From Lentimicrobiaceae bacterium (GTDB lineage: Bacteria > Bacteroidota > Bacteroidia > Bacteroidales > WCHB1-69), in contig WQWP01000025.1 of NCBI GenBank assembly GCA_009787485.1, positions 1 through 21,224 on the forward strand: a stretch of DNA of 21,224 nt, given 5' to 3'. Under the pieces are notes generated by a model. It saw only the letters and a list, made by a program, of their open reading frames with translations, made no database searches and was not told the DNA's origin. This document shows, in pieces, positions 1-7,003 of this stretch. The position numbers and the translations under genes were made by a program. The first letter of the stretch is position 1. Each line of letters opens with the position of its first letter.

Positions 1-12
1 CTGCTAAATTGT

Positions 13-147
13 TTAATATATTGGCAGGAGGCAAAAGAAGCCACAACGCACGCGCGCAGGCCTCGTCGGCAGGCGATGCGGACGCGGCAGTGCGGTGGGC
101 TTTCTGCCGACTTGACTTTTTTGGTACTTTTTTTGTCAAGAAAAAAA
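13..147. repeat. GC-rich ~135-bp dispersed repeat, copy 1
   Basis: Nearly identical to 829-961, offset by 816 bp. In the aligned part I count three substitutions (positions 29, 89 and 100) and a one-base length difference at about 135. It is GC-rich inside AT-rich surroundings. It contains an 8-bp inverted repeat, GTCGGCAG (65-72) with CTGCCGAC (104-111), and a second one, CTTGAC (111-116) with GTCAAG (135-140), across a T-rich stretch. It has no ORF or transposase. It looks like a REP-like or MITE-like non-coding element; whether it moves, or is transcribed, cannot be told here. Confidence 0.85.
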
Positions 148-302
148 GAAGTGAGAAAATAAGAACCTCTTTAAAATAATATTTTTGCACCTAACTTTAA
201 AGAACTCCCTCCTTTGAAAACATGAATTTGCCCTGTCAGCTTTTTTCTGAAGACCGCTACGCCTACAACCTGAAAAAGATAAAATTTTCTAAGAATAGGT
301 AA

Positions 303-610
303 TATGTTAAAAAGTATATTGAAGATACGGAATGGCTTATTAAGGAGCAACTAAATACTAATAACATCATGAAGAAAAAAGAATTGACTTTATTAATAAT
401 TATTATTTGCATTGGTATATGACATTGATCGTTGCAATGTTGATAATGGTTTACAAAAAAGAGAATGAAATCGGCTTTAAGACAGCTAAACGCAGAATAG
501 AAATTGAGCTACAGGAATTAACACTTGCAACAGTGGTGGGACTGACAAATGGAGATTTAAGTAAACTAAAATGCCTAAATATCAACTTACTTGCAATTTT
601 CTGCTACTAA
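303..610 (+). pseudogene. possible frameshifted small membrane protein
   Basis: An ATG at 369 begins MKKKELTLLIIIICIGI and stops at 420-422. An overlapping frame (TTG at 407, ATG at 419) continues with MTLIVAMLIMVYKKENEIGF and runs to 610. Joined by one frameshift near 405-420, the two would give one transmembrane helix followed by a basic, then charged tail, which is a sensible small protein. The first frame is also open upstream from 303 and reads plausibly as protein (KYIEDTEWLIKEQLNTNN). I recognise no family. It may be a decayed gene, a sequencing error, or chance, and it lies between two copies of a GC-rich repeat. Confidence 0.25.
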
Positions 611-647
611 GGTGTTTCTGTTGTTTGAATAAGGTGTAAATAAGGTT
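603..647. repeat. 45-bp repeat with phased AAGGT motifs, copy 1
   Basis: Matches 5328-5372 at about 37 of 45 positions without gaps. Both copies start GCTACTAAGG and contain ATAAGGTGTAAAT near the end. AAGGT occurs at 609, 631 and 642, so at spacings of 22 and 11 bp, and the spacing is the same in copy 2. This copy sits just after the small broken ORF and is not next to an intact gene. Confidence 0.6.
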
Positions 648-732
648 TTTCTTTGACCGATTATCACAAAGCGCTCGTATTTTTATTCTATTTATCGTAT
701 TTTTAGACTGATCCAAAAAATCTTCCGAACAC

Positions 733-778
733 GACTGGGCGTTGCCCCGTGCTGAGATATGTAAGAGCTTCGCCCTTT
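733..778. repeat. short imperfect palindromic element
   Basis: The arms GGGCGTTGC (737-745) and GCTTCGCCC (767-775) pair at seven of nine positions, giving an imperfect hairpin in otherwise AT-rich DNA. From memory it resembles a GGGCGTTGCCC-type repeat frequent between genes in Bacteroidota. That resemblance is unverified. Confidence 0.4.
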
Positions 779-828
779 TATTGCGTAAACTTCTAACTTT
801 TCTACAAATAACTTAAACGGAACTCAGG

Positions 829-961
829 TTAATATATTGGCAGGTGGCAAAAGAAGCCACAACGCACGCGCGCAGGCCTCGTCGGCAGGCGATGCGGACG
901 CGGCGGTGCGGTGGGATTTCTGCCGACTTGACTTTTTTGGTACTTTTTTTTCAAGAAAAAA
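829..961. repeat. GC-rich ~135-bp dispersed repeat, copy 2
   Basis: Second copy of the repeat at 13-147, in the same orientation. It keeps the GTCGGCAG...CTGCCGAC inverted repeat. Its 3' end forms TACTTTTTT...AAAAAAGTA, a 9-bp A/T hairpin with loop TTTCAAG or similar. About 680 bp of gene-poor DNA separates the two copies. I see no clear target-site duplication at either edge. Confidence 0.85.
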
Positions 962-992
962 GTACGTATAAAATTAATATTCAATTATTTAT

Positions 993-1018
993 ATAGAGAC
1001 TTGCCTTGCAAAGGTCTC
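993..1018. repeat. degenerate GAGAC...GTCTC palindrome
   Basis: GAGACTTGC and GCAAAGGTCTC flank a 2-3 nt centre. The arms pair if two bases are looped out. It looks like a degraded member of the family seen intact at 20856-20883. It lies about 45 bp beyond the stop codon of the nucleotide-sugar dehydrogenase and could act in termination. Confidence 0.35.
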
Positions 1019-1064
1019 AGAGAATAAATTTAGCTCATACACAATGTGTTATGAAATTCACATT

Positions 1065-2336
1065 TCACAACCGCCCATCTATCTGCCCCCTATCCGCAAC
1101 CCCCTTCACATCATACACCACACAGCTTGATTTTCCAAAATCGCGCAAGTTAATTGTTTTAAACTCATTATGCGCAACCGCTAAAATAATAGTGTCAAAC
1201 TTATGCTTTAAAAAATCAATATTGCCCGTTTTAATAGCAATATTATATTCTTCTTCAATCTCTTGAGCATTTGCATGCGGGTCGTAAATGGTGATGTTAG
1301 AGGTATATTCTTTTAATATCTTATAAATATCCACTACGCGGGTGTTTCTTATATCGGGACAGTTTTCTTTAAAAGTGATACCCAAAATTAAGATGTGGGC
1401 GTCTTTTATCAAAATACCTTTTTTATTCATCAGTTTAATGACCTGGTTGGCAACATACTCGCCCATTCCGTCATTCAGTCTTCGGGCTGCCGACATTACG
1501 CGGGGCATCACGCCATAATAGAGCGCTTTCTCAATTAAATAGTAAGGGTCAACGCTGATGCAGTGGCCGCCCACTAATCCGGGCGACAACTTAATAAAGT
1601 TCCATTTCGATGCGGCGGCATCAATCACTTCGTGGGTATCTATTTCCATGGCGTTGAAAATTTTGGCAAGCTCGTTCATAAACGCAATATTCACATCGCG
1701 CTGTGCATTTTCAATAATTTTTGAGGCTTCCGCCACTTTGATGGAACTTGCTTTAAAAGTACCGTTGAGCAGCACGGAATTGTACAGATGATCCACAAAA
1801 TCTGCAACCTCCGGCGTGGAACCCGATGTTACCTTCCTGATCTTTTCAACAGTATGCTCTTTGTCGCCCGGGTTGATTCTCTCCGGCGAATACCCGGCAA
1901 AGAAATCCGTATTGAAAGTCAATCCGGATACTTTTTCTACAATAGGCAAACATATCTCTTCCGTAACCCCGGGATACACGGTAGATTCATAGATTACGAT
2001 GCCTCCTTTTGAGATCACTTTTCCAACCGTTTCGCTCGATTTTTGCAAGGGCATCAAATCGGGGCGGTGATTTTCATCTACCGGAGTAGGCACGGCTACC
2101 ACAAAAACGTTGCAGTCGCGCAAATCATCAATGTGGCATGTACAGAACAGCCCGTTCTGTAAGGCTTGTTGCAACAGGTGCTCTTCCACTTCGAGGGTAT
2201 CGTCGTGCCCGCTCATCAACATTTTGACGCGCTCCGGATTGATGTCAAAACCAACCGTAGGGTATTTTGTAGAAAAGAGGCGGGCAAGGGGTAAGCCCAC
2301 ATAGCCTAAGCCGATGATTGCGATTTTTGTATTCAT
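1065..2336 (-). CDS. UDP-N-acetylhexosamine 6-dehydrogenase (TviB/WbpO-like)
   Basis: Cytoplasmic enzyme of the UDP-glucose/GDP-mannose dehydrogenase family. It would oxidise C6 of a UDP-N-acetylhexosamine to the uronic acid with two NAD+, supplying precursors for surface polysaccharide. The 423-aa length is normal. An N-terminal Rossmann motif GLGYVG covers residues 9-14. The catalytic cysteine is C259 in PGLVGGHCISVDPYYL, and this context is typical of the TviB/WbpO/WbpA class rather than of UDP-glucose dehydrogenase (Ugd). The C-terminal domain carries GITFKENCPDIRN (319-331). The start is ATG at 2336. It follows the ureohydrolase gene by 32 bp on the same strand, so co-transcription is possible, but the gap is simple-sequence DNA and no functional link is obvious. 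No other polysaccharide genes are in view. The exact substrate (UDP-GlcNAc, UDP-GalNAc or UDP-ManNAc) cannot be settled by eye. Confidence 0.9.
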   Translation of the reverse strand: MNTKIAIIGLGYVGLPLARLFSTKYPTVGFDINPERVKMLMSGHDDTLEVEEHLLQQALQNGLFCTCHIDDLRDCNVFVVAVPTPVDENHRPDLMPLQKSSETVGKVISKGGIVIYESTVYPGVTEEICLPIVEKVSGLTFNTDFFAGYSPERINPGDKEHTVEKIRKVTSGSTPEVADFVDHLYNSVLLNGTFKASSIKVAEASKIIENAQRDVNIAFMNELAKIFNAMEIDTHEVIDAAASKWNFIKLSPGLVGGHCISVDPYYLIEKALYYGVMPRVMSAARRLNDGMGEYVANQVIKLMNKKGILIKDAHILILGITFKENCPDIRNTRVVDIYKILKEYTSNITIYDPHANAQEIEEEYNIAIKTGNIDFLKHKFDTIILAVAHNEFKTINLRDFGKSSCVVYDVKGVADRGQIDGRL

Positions 2337-2339
2337 AGT

Positions 2340-2425
2340 TAAAATTTAAGATTTTAAGATTTAAAGATTTAAGGTGTGAGGTGTGAGGTGTCCTCTTTCT
2401 CCTTTCTCCCTTCTCCATATTTTTC
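2340..2425. repeat. simple-sequence tract spanning a gene end
   Basis: Three low-complexity runs lie side by side: AAGATTT-like units (2346-2374), GTGTGAG units (2374-2390) and a pyrimidine tract (2391-2416). On the minus strand they encode the last ~15 residues of the ureohydrolase and fill the gap before the dehydrogenase start. Such tracts are prone to length change. Confidence 0.7.
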
Positions 2426-3259
2426 CATAAACGAAATAATTTTATAAACCAACACGGCCGCCAGCACATCCGAAATCTTGTTCTCCTTTTGGGGGCATAG
2501 TTCCACCACATCAAATCCCACCACTTTTTTAGATTTAAAAAGCAGTTCTAAAAACGTGAGTGTTTCGTACCACAACAAGCCGCCGGGTAGGGGAGTGCCC
2601 GTTGCCGGAACAATGCTCGGGTCGAAGCCGTCGAGATCAATTGTGAGATACACATGCTCCGTCAGCCGGTCTATCGCTTTTTGCATCCATTCGGTTTTTC
2701 CGCAAATGTTGTGGGCGTAAAAGATGTTTTCCGGAATGATGTTATTTTTTTCTTCGATGCACACGTTTCTGATGCCTATCTGCACCACATTGGCTACTTC
2801 TTGAGCGCGGCGCATTACGCAGGCGTGGTTATAGATGGATCCGTTGTAGCTATCGCGCAAATCAGCGTGCGCATCAATTTGTAATACAGAGAGATTCGGA
2901 TATTTTTCAGCAAAAACTTCGATAGCGCCAATGGAGATGGAATGCTCTCCGCCCAGCAAGCCTATTTTTTTGTTTTGTTGCAAGAAAAAAGAGACTCTTT
3001 CTTTAACGGCTGCCTGCATTGCTTCCGGAGAAACAGAAGGAAACGGAGGTTTATCAGTATAAATACCAAACTTATACGCCTCCAAGTCTGTCTGAATATC
3101 GTACAATTCAATCGAATCGGAAGCATCAATGATTGCCTGCGGGCCTTTTTCCGATCCCTTAATATAGGTACTCGTACCATCGTAAGGCACCGGAATCAAC
3201 ACATATTTAGCAGTTTCCATGTCGGCAAAACGAGAAGGCATATCCAAAAAATATTCCAT
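2369..3259 (-). CDS. agmatinase/arginase-family ureohydrolase
   Basis: Binuclear-manganese ureohydrolase, most likely agmatinase (agmatine to putrescine plus urea) in polyamine synthesis. The metal-binding motifs are complete: GGEHS (H106), DAHAD (D129, H131, D133) and TIDLDGFDP (D208, D210), numbered from the ATG at 3259 (296 aa). A TTG two codons upstream (3265) is also possible; I prefer the ATG. The start lies inside a 14-bp tandem duplication. The C-terminal tail after EKYG (GEGRKEKEDTSHLTP) is translated from simple-sequence DNA and is probably not part of the conserved fold. It is divergent from porQ and possibly co-transcribed with the downstream dehydrogenase. Arginase or formiminoglutamase activity cannot be excluded without alignment. 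Confidence 0.85.
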   Translation of the reverse strand: MEYFLDMPSRFADMETAKYVLIPVPYDGTSTYIKGSEKGPQAIIDASDSIELYDIQTDLEAYKFGIYTDKPPFPSVSPEAMQAAVKERVSFFLQQNKKIGLLGGEHSISIGAIEVFAEKYPNLSVLQIDAHADLRDSYNGSIYNHACVMRRAQEVANVVQIGIRNVCIEEKNNIIPENIFYAHNICGKTEWMQKAIDRLTEHVYLTIDLDGFDPSIVPATGTPLPGGLLWYETLTFLELLFKSKKVVGFDVVELCPQKENKISDVLAAVLVYKIISFMEKYGEGRKEKEDTSHLTP

Positions 3260-3278
3260 ATTCAATATTCCATATTCA
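3251..3278. repeat. 14-bp perfect tandem duplication
   Basis: ATATTCCATATTCA is present twice head to tail, covering the start codon of the ureohydrolase gene. It therefore duplicates potential start codons (TTG and ATG) and may influence translation initiation. Confidence 0.85.
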
Positions 3279-3296
3279 ATAATTATAACGGGTCTG

Positions 3297-3325
3297 CAAA
3301 AATAAAAAATCGTAACAATCGTTAC
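3297..3325. promoter_or_regulatory. divergent control region with possible promoter and operator
   Basis: On the minus strand TATTTTTG (3304-3297) matches the Bacteroidota -7 consensus TAnnTTTG for the ureohydrolase gene. No good -33 TTTG was found at the usual distance. GTAAC (3312-3316) and GTTAC (3321-3325) form a 5-bp inverted repeat with a 4-bp spacer between the two divergent genes and could be an operator. Both calls rest on short motifs. Confidence 0.3.
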
Positions 3326-3368
3326 TTACATTATAGAAAATATTTTTAGAAAAAAAAATTGAGCTACA

Positions 3369-4463
3369 ATGCCGAAAAAAATATCTTTTCTTCTTCTTTT
3401 TTTATTTTTGATGGAAATTTGTTTTGCGCAATTGGGTATGGGTGGAAGTTACGTGTATAATTTTAGGGAGCAAAAATTCTCTGCGCGGCTGGCGGGTTTG
3501 GGCGGCACACTCATCGCCGTGCACGACAATGATCCGTCGCTCATTATGCACAACCCTTCCATGATTGCGCCTAAATTTAACACTTCGTTGTTGGTGCATG
3601 CTACCGATTATTTTGGGCACACCGGAAATGTTGCCGCCATGTATTCGCAAACTTTTAACAAAGTGGGCAGTTTTGCCGCAGAAATACGCTATGCCGGATA
3701 CGGCACATTTATCCACACCGATGAAACCGGCTATGAGTTGGGCACATTTTCCTGCAACGATGCCGGGTTCACCTTAGGCTGGGGGCGTCCCTTAGACAGC
3801 GCGTTTTCCATTGGCGCAAATCTGAAAATGATGTACAGCAGCTACGAAATGTACTCCTCTTTTGGACTGGCAGTGGACGTTGCCGGTAGTTATTACAACG
3901 AAAAAAACAATATCTCGTTAGCGATTTTGTTCAGAAATATTGGAGGCGAATTGAAACCGTTTGTGGAAGGAAAGCGCAATTGGGCGCCGTTTGACATACA
4001 ATTTGCTTTTTCACAACAACTTAAGTTTGTGCCGATTCGTTATCATATCGCCTTACATTCTCTTTACAAATGGGAAATGAGTTATATAGGTTCTAATGAT
4101 CCTACGTTAGAAATTGATGCCATCACGGGCGAGCCGAAGTACCCATCAACATTTAATCGGGGAATAAATAACTTTTTCAGTCATATCAATTTTGGGTTGG
4201 AAATAATTCCTATAAAATATCTTTCGCTTTTTGTAAGCTATAATCACCACCAAAACAGAGAGATGCGTATTCCGCAGAGAAAAACTATGGCAGGTTTTGC
4301 CTACGGATTTCAATTAAATATTAACTCCATTCAATTTGGTTTTTCGCGCTCGCATTATGCAGCGGGGGCTACGCCAAATTATTTTACTTTTTCTTTAAAT
4401 ATTAATGACTTGTCGCAGATTTCGAAGGAGAAGAACAAGAAGAAATTGGAGCGGGTTAATTGA
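3369..4463 (+). CDS. porQ: type IX secretion system protein PorQ
   Basis: Outer-membrane beta-barrel subunit of the T9SS attachment complex (PorU-PorV-PorQ-PorZ). In known systems PorQ holds PorZ at the surface while cargo is cleaved and linked to lipopolysaccharide. The 364-aa protein has a signal peptide (cleavage after CFA, about residue 20). Next comes the region typical of the family: a YNFREQKFSARLAGLGG segment, then a DNDPSLIMHNPSM motif, repeated amphipathic strands, and GYGTFIHTDETGYELGTFS. The start is the ATG at 3369, 50 bp beyond a possible divergent control region. It stands alone; the cmk gene often found beside porQ is absent. Two T9SS cargo proteins in the window (7208-13021 and from 20888) fit its role. 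Confidence 0.85.
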   Translation: MPKKISFLLLFLFLMEICFAQLGMGGSYVYNFREQKFSARLAGLGGTLIAVHDNDPSLIMHNPSMIAPKFNTSLLVHATDYFGHTGNVAAMYSQTFNKVGSFAAEIRYAGYGTFIHTDETGYELGTFSCNDAGFTLGWGRPLDSAFSIGANLKMMYSSYEMYSSFGLAVDVAGSYYNEKNNISLAILFRNIGGELKPFVEGKRNWAPFDIQFAFSQQLKFVPIRYHIALHSLYKWEMSYIGSNDPTLEIDAITGEPKYPSTFNRGINNFFSHINFGLEIIPIKYLSLFVSYNHHQNREMRIPQRKTMAGFAYGFQLNINSIQFGFSRSHYAAGATPNYFTFSLNINDLSQISKEKNKKKLERVN

Positions 4464-4525
4464 TAGGCGCGCCGATGACGCGGATTATGAGGATATACGC
4501 AGATTTAATTATTAATTATTAATTT
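4464..4525. repeat. repeat-like convergent gap supplying a gene end
   Basis: The gap between porQ and the metallophosphatase contains GATGACGCGGATTATGAGGA, resembling a dispersed Bacteroidota repeat (from memory). It is followed by TTAATTATTAATTATTAATT, a short AT tandem repeat. On the minus strand the AT repeat encodes the last residues (KLIINN) of the metallophosphatase. No good terminator hairpin is visible. Confidence 0.4.
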
Positions 4526-5326
4526 TCCTATATAGATTCCGTTTTTTCGGACTTGGAGGATTCGAGTATCATTCACAATCACAGGCTCTTTCAAGAGCAG
4601 ATGGTTGTGCCCGCCGATAATAACGTCAATTCCGGGAACCTTTTCTGCGATGTCAATATCAGTAATATCACCATTATATTCCGCTTTAATTCCTAAGTGA
4701 GAAAGGCAAATAATGATATCGCATTGCTCGTTATTTTTCAAAATATCCACCATTTTTTGTGCGGCGGCAATGGGATCTAAAAAAGTCACTTCTTGATAAT
4801 GGTTAGGCATGAGCACCTGTTTCATATCGAGCAACAACCCGAAAAACCCAATTTTTTTACCATCCGTATGGATGATAGTGTAAGGCTTTACTAATTTAGC
4901 AATTTTTTTATTTTTAAATTGATAATTAGCGCAAACGATTTTAAAATCAGCAAGTTTCAAACGTTTTGCAAGCGCTTTCGATCCGTTATCAAATTCATGA
5001 TTTCCCAATGTTACCACATCATACCCCATTTTATTCATCAATTCTATTTCAGGAACTCCTTTAAAAAGATTGAAGTAAGGTGTTCCTTGTGAAAAATCGC
5101 CGGCATCCACCACAATCGTGTTGGGGTACTGGTTCCTTGTTTCCTGAATGAATGTGTAGCGGCGCACCACACCCCCAACATTACCAACCCCCGGCTCGTT
5201 GTAGGATTCTAAATGGCTGTGGGTGTCGTTAGTGTGTAAGATTACGATAGGAGAGGATTGCGCAAAGAGGGAGAGAATAGAAAAAAAATAAGGTAATGAG
5301 GTTAGAATTAATCTGATACATTTCAT
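4505..5326 (-). CDS. 5'-nucleotidase-type metallophosphatase, single domain
   Basis: Secreted or periplasmic phosphohydrolase with the N-terminal calcineurin-like domain of the 5'-nucleotidase/UshA family. The dinuclear metal site is complete: D34 and H36 in LHTNDTHSH, D77 in VVDAGDFSQG, N109 and H110 in LGNHEFD, H210 in LSHLG, and H240 and H242 in GGHNH. A signal peptide covers residues 1-22 (cleavage near LFAQS). At 273 aa it lacks the C-terminal substrate-specificity domain of UshA. In Bacteroidota that domain is often encoded by a separate gene, which is not in this window. It lies 50 bp downstream of the DUF4301 gene on the same strand. The start codon is 1 bp from a 45-bp repeat also present at 603. 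The last residues come from an AT repeat. Confidence 0.85.
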   Translation of the reverse strand: MKCIRLILTSLPYFFSILSLFAQSSPIVILHTNDTHSHLESYNEPGVGNVGGVVRRYTFIQETRNQYPNTIVVDAGDFSQGTPYFNLFKGVPEIELMNKMGYDVVTLGNHEFDNGSKALAKRLKLADFKIVCANYQFKNKKIAKLVKPYTIIHTDGKKIGFFGLLLDMKQVLMPNHYQEVTFLDPIAAAQKMVDILKNNEQCDIIICLSHLGIKAEYNGDITDIDIAEKVPGIDVIIGGHNHLLLKEPVIVNDTRILQVRKNGIYIGKLIINN

Positions 5327-5327
5327 T

Positions 5328-5372
5328 GCTACTAAGGTTGTTTTGTTAATAAAATAAGGTGTAAATTAGGTT
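5328..5372. repeat. 45-bp repeat with phased AAGGT motifs, copy 2
   Basis: Related to 603-647. AAGGT occurs at 5334 and 5356, then TAGGT at 5367, with the same 22 and 11 bp spacing. It occupies almost all of the DUF4301-metallophosphatase gap. Read on the minus strand (ACCTA, ACCTT, ACCTT) it forms the immediate leader of the metallophosphatase, so it may be a leader or operator element, or simply a dispersed repeat. Confidence 0.55.
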
Positions 5373-5376
5373 GAGT

Positions 5377-6918
5377 TTATCGTTTTAAAAGATCGAATAC
5401 GGTTTTCACCGGATTAAACGTCCCTAATGGCACTTCCACAAAAATAGTAATCCAATCTGCCATGGCGCCGTTCCAAAGTCCGGGCAGTTCCATCGCCTTC
5501 AATGTTCTGCCTTCGTACGATTTTTCGGAAATAAAGCCGGTGTGGGAGTCTATATATTTGTTAAGGTCAAAGAACTTGCCATGCACATCTTTATAACAGC
5601 AAAACATATCCACCGGATTGAAATGTGAGGCGGAGGCTAAAAATGCTTTTTGTTCAGGATTGCTCATGTCTATTTGTGAAGATTCTACGATTTGCAGCGC
5701 GGTTTCTCCTTTGCGGTTGGTTACCCAAAAGGGACCGCCGCCCGGCTCTCCCTCGTTTTTCACTACGCCGCAGATGCGCATAGGGCGGTGCAGTTTTTTT
5801 AACACCTCCTCAGGTGTGGGGTTTTCGCACTCAAATTGAATCATTAACTCACTTTTCGCAAACAAAACAATCTCTTTTAATTTTTCAGCAATGATCTCTT
5901 TTTGTTTGCCGTCAGTTTTAACTGACGGCAATGAAGCCTCACACCTCATACCAATTAGCAAACTTTGATACTCAAAACTCTTTTCCTGCAGGTAGAGCAG
6001 GTATCCTGCCAGGGCTTTCTTATATAAAATAGTGGTATTTAATTTATCTTCTGTAATTACATTATCTATATTTTTTACGAATACTAAATCGGCGTGAATT
6101 TGGTTCAGGTTGGTGATGAGTGCGCCGTGGCCGCCCGGGCGAAACAGCAAGTAGCCGTTTTTGCATCGAAACGGCGTGTTGTCTAATTCTGCCGCCAACG
6201 TATCCGTAGCAGGCGCCTGAATGGAATAAGTAATCTGATAGGTAACGCCGAACCTTTGCTCATACTTCTCTTTTACTCTCGCTACCAGCTCGTCGAATTT
6301 GTCTAAATGATCGAACGAAACAGTAAAGTGCAACCTGCAAATGCCATCTCCGCTACGGGCATAAATTGCCGATTCTACCAAATGCTCTTCCAAAGCGGTG
6401 CGAGACTCATCCTCATATTTGTGAAATTTTAGTAGTCCTTTGGGAAGATTGCCGTAATTCAACCCCTTATCTTCCAATAAATATTCAAAGGGAATTTTAG
6501 ATTTAACATCTTTAACCACCTCTTCAAACGAATCTACGGTTTGTTCAATATGTGTTTTCAGGTCGTTAAAAAATGGAAAATCTTTCAGTTTCTCCAAATA
6601 GTATTTGGCTTTATCGCTCAGCGGCGTGGCGTCTGCCTGCAATGCCTCGTACAAATCTTTAAACATTCGTGAAGCAGCGCCCGAAGCCGGCACAAACTTA
6701 ACCGTTTCTCTGTGTTGTGCCAACAACTCATAAACGCCAAGCCAGTGCAACACTTCCTGATCAGTAAACCGAACAATGCCGTCGCCGATTGAAACATTTC
6801 GATGAATATTTGCAAAATCAAAGCCTGTTTTAAAAAATGCGAACTGCTTTTCCACATCTTTGGGATCACTGCCGCGTTGTGCCATAAAAACCAAATCTCT
6901 TGAGGTAAAATCAATCAT
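5377..6918 (-). CDS. DUF4301 family protein with inserted palindrome
   Basis: Protein of the DUF4301 family (PF14134), common in Bacteroidota and of unknown function; presumably cytoplasmic, as there is no signal peptide. Recognisable segments are VKFVPASGAASRMFK (about residues 73-87), LLFRPGGHGALI (about 258-269), KNIDN and VKNEGEPGGGPFWV. I chose ATG 6918 (513 aa) over the upstream GTG 6942, because the GTG overlaps a good -7 promoter element. Residues 330-338 (LPSVKTDGK) are encoded by a 26-bp palindrome, in a stretch between YLLYLQEKSFEY and a conserved Glu/Lys-rich segment that looks like a variable loop. The metallophosphatase gene follows at 50 bp and may be co-transcribed. I do not assign an activity. 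Confidence 0.85.
   Translation of the reverse strand: MIDFTSRDLVFMAQRGSDPKDVEKQFAFFKTGFDFANIHRNVSIGDGIVRFTDQEVLHWLGVYELLAQHRETVKFVPASGAASRMFKDLYEALQADATPLSDKAKYYLEKLKDFPFFNDLKTHIEQTVDSFEEVVKDVKSKIPFEYLLEDKGLNYGNLPKGLLKFHKYEDESRTALEEHLVESAIYARSGDGICRLHFTVSFDHLDKFDELVARVKEKYEQRFGVTYQITYSIQAPATDTLAAELDNTPFRCKNGYLLFRPGGHGALITNLNQIHADLVFVKNIDNVITEDKLNTTILYKKALAGYLLYLQEKSFEYQSLLIGMRCEASLPSVKTDGKQKEIIAEKLKEIVLFAKSELMIQFECENPTPEEVLKKLHRPMRICGVVKNEGEPGGGPFWVTNRKGETALQIVESSQIDMSNPEQKAFLASASHFNPVDMFCCYKDVHGKFFDLNKYIDSHTGFISEKSYEGRTLKAMELPGLWNGAMADWITIFVEVPLGTFNPVKTVFDLLKR
5906..5931. repeat. 26-bp palindrome inside the DUF4301 gene
   Basis: The arms TTGCCGTCAGTT and AACTGACGGCAA (12 bp, perfect) are separated by TT. 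The core recurs at 17375-17398 between asnS and alaS. Here it is read in frame as LPSVKTDGK without disturbing the reading frame on either side, which suggests insertion of a mobile palindromic element into a tolerant loop. Confidence 0.85.
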
Positions 6919-6941
6919 AATTTTATAAATTTGATACGCCA

Positions 6942-6971
6942 CAAAATTAAATATTATTTCTTAAAAACAAA
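6942..6971 (-). promoter_or_regulatory. promoter of the DUF4301 gene
   Basis: On the minus strand TTTG (6971-6968) and TAATTTTG (6949-6942) match the Bacteroidota -33 TTTG and -7 TAnnTTTG elements with an 18-bp spacer. Transcription would begin close to 6936, leaving a short leader before ATG 6918. Confidence 0.55.
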
Positions 6972-7003
6972 TTGTTCGTAACTTTCTGAAAAAAAACTCG
7001 CTG

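Noticed and set aside
180..187. TATTTTTG as a promoter for a gene in 200-610
   Set aside because: It fits the -7 motif, but there is no -33 element at the right distance and no convincing gene downstream. AT-rich DNA yields this motif by chance.
1006..1266. 86-codon plus-strand frame at the 3' end of the dehydrogenase gene
   Set aside because: Antisense shadow of a well-supported gene, with no recognisable protein content.
1866..1896. CCGGGT...ACCCGG inverted repeat in the dehydrogenase gene
   Set aside because: Only six pairs, and it falls in codons for the conserved SPERINPGDKEH motif, so it is explained by protein conservation and chance.
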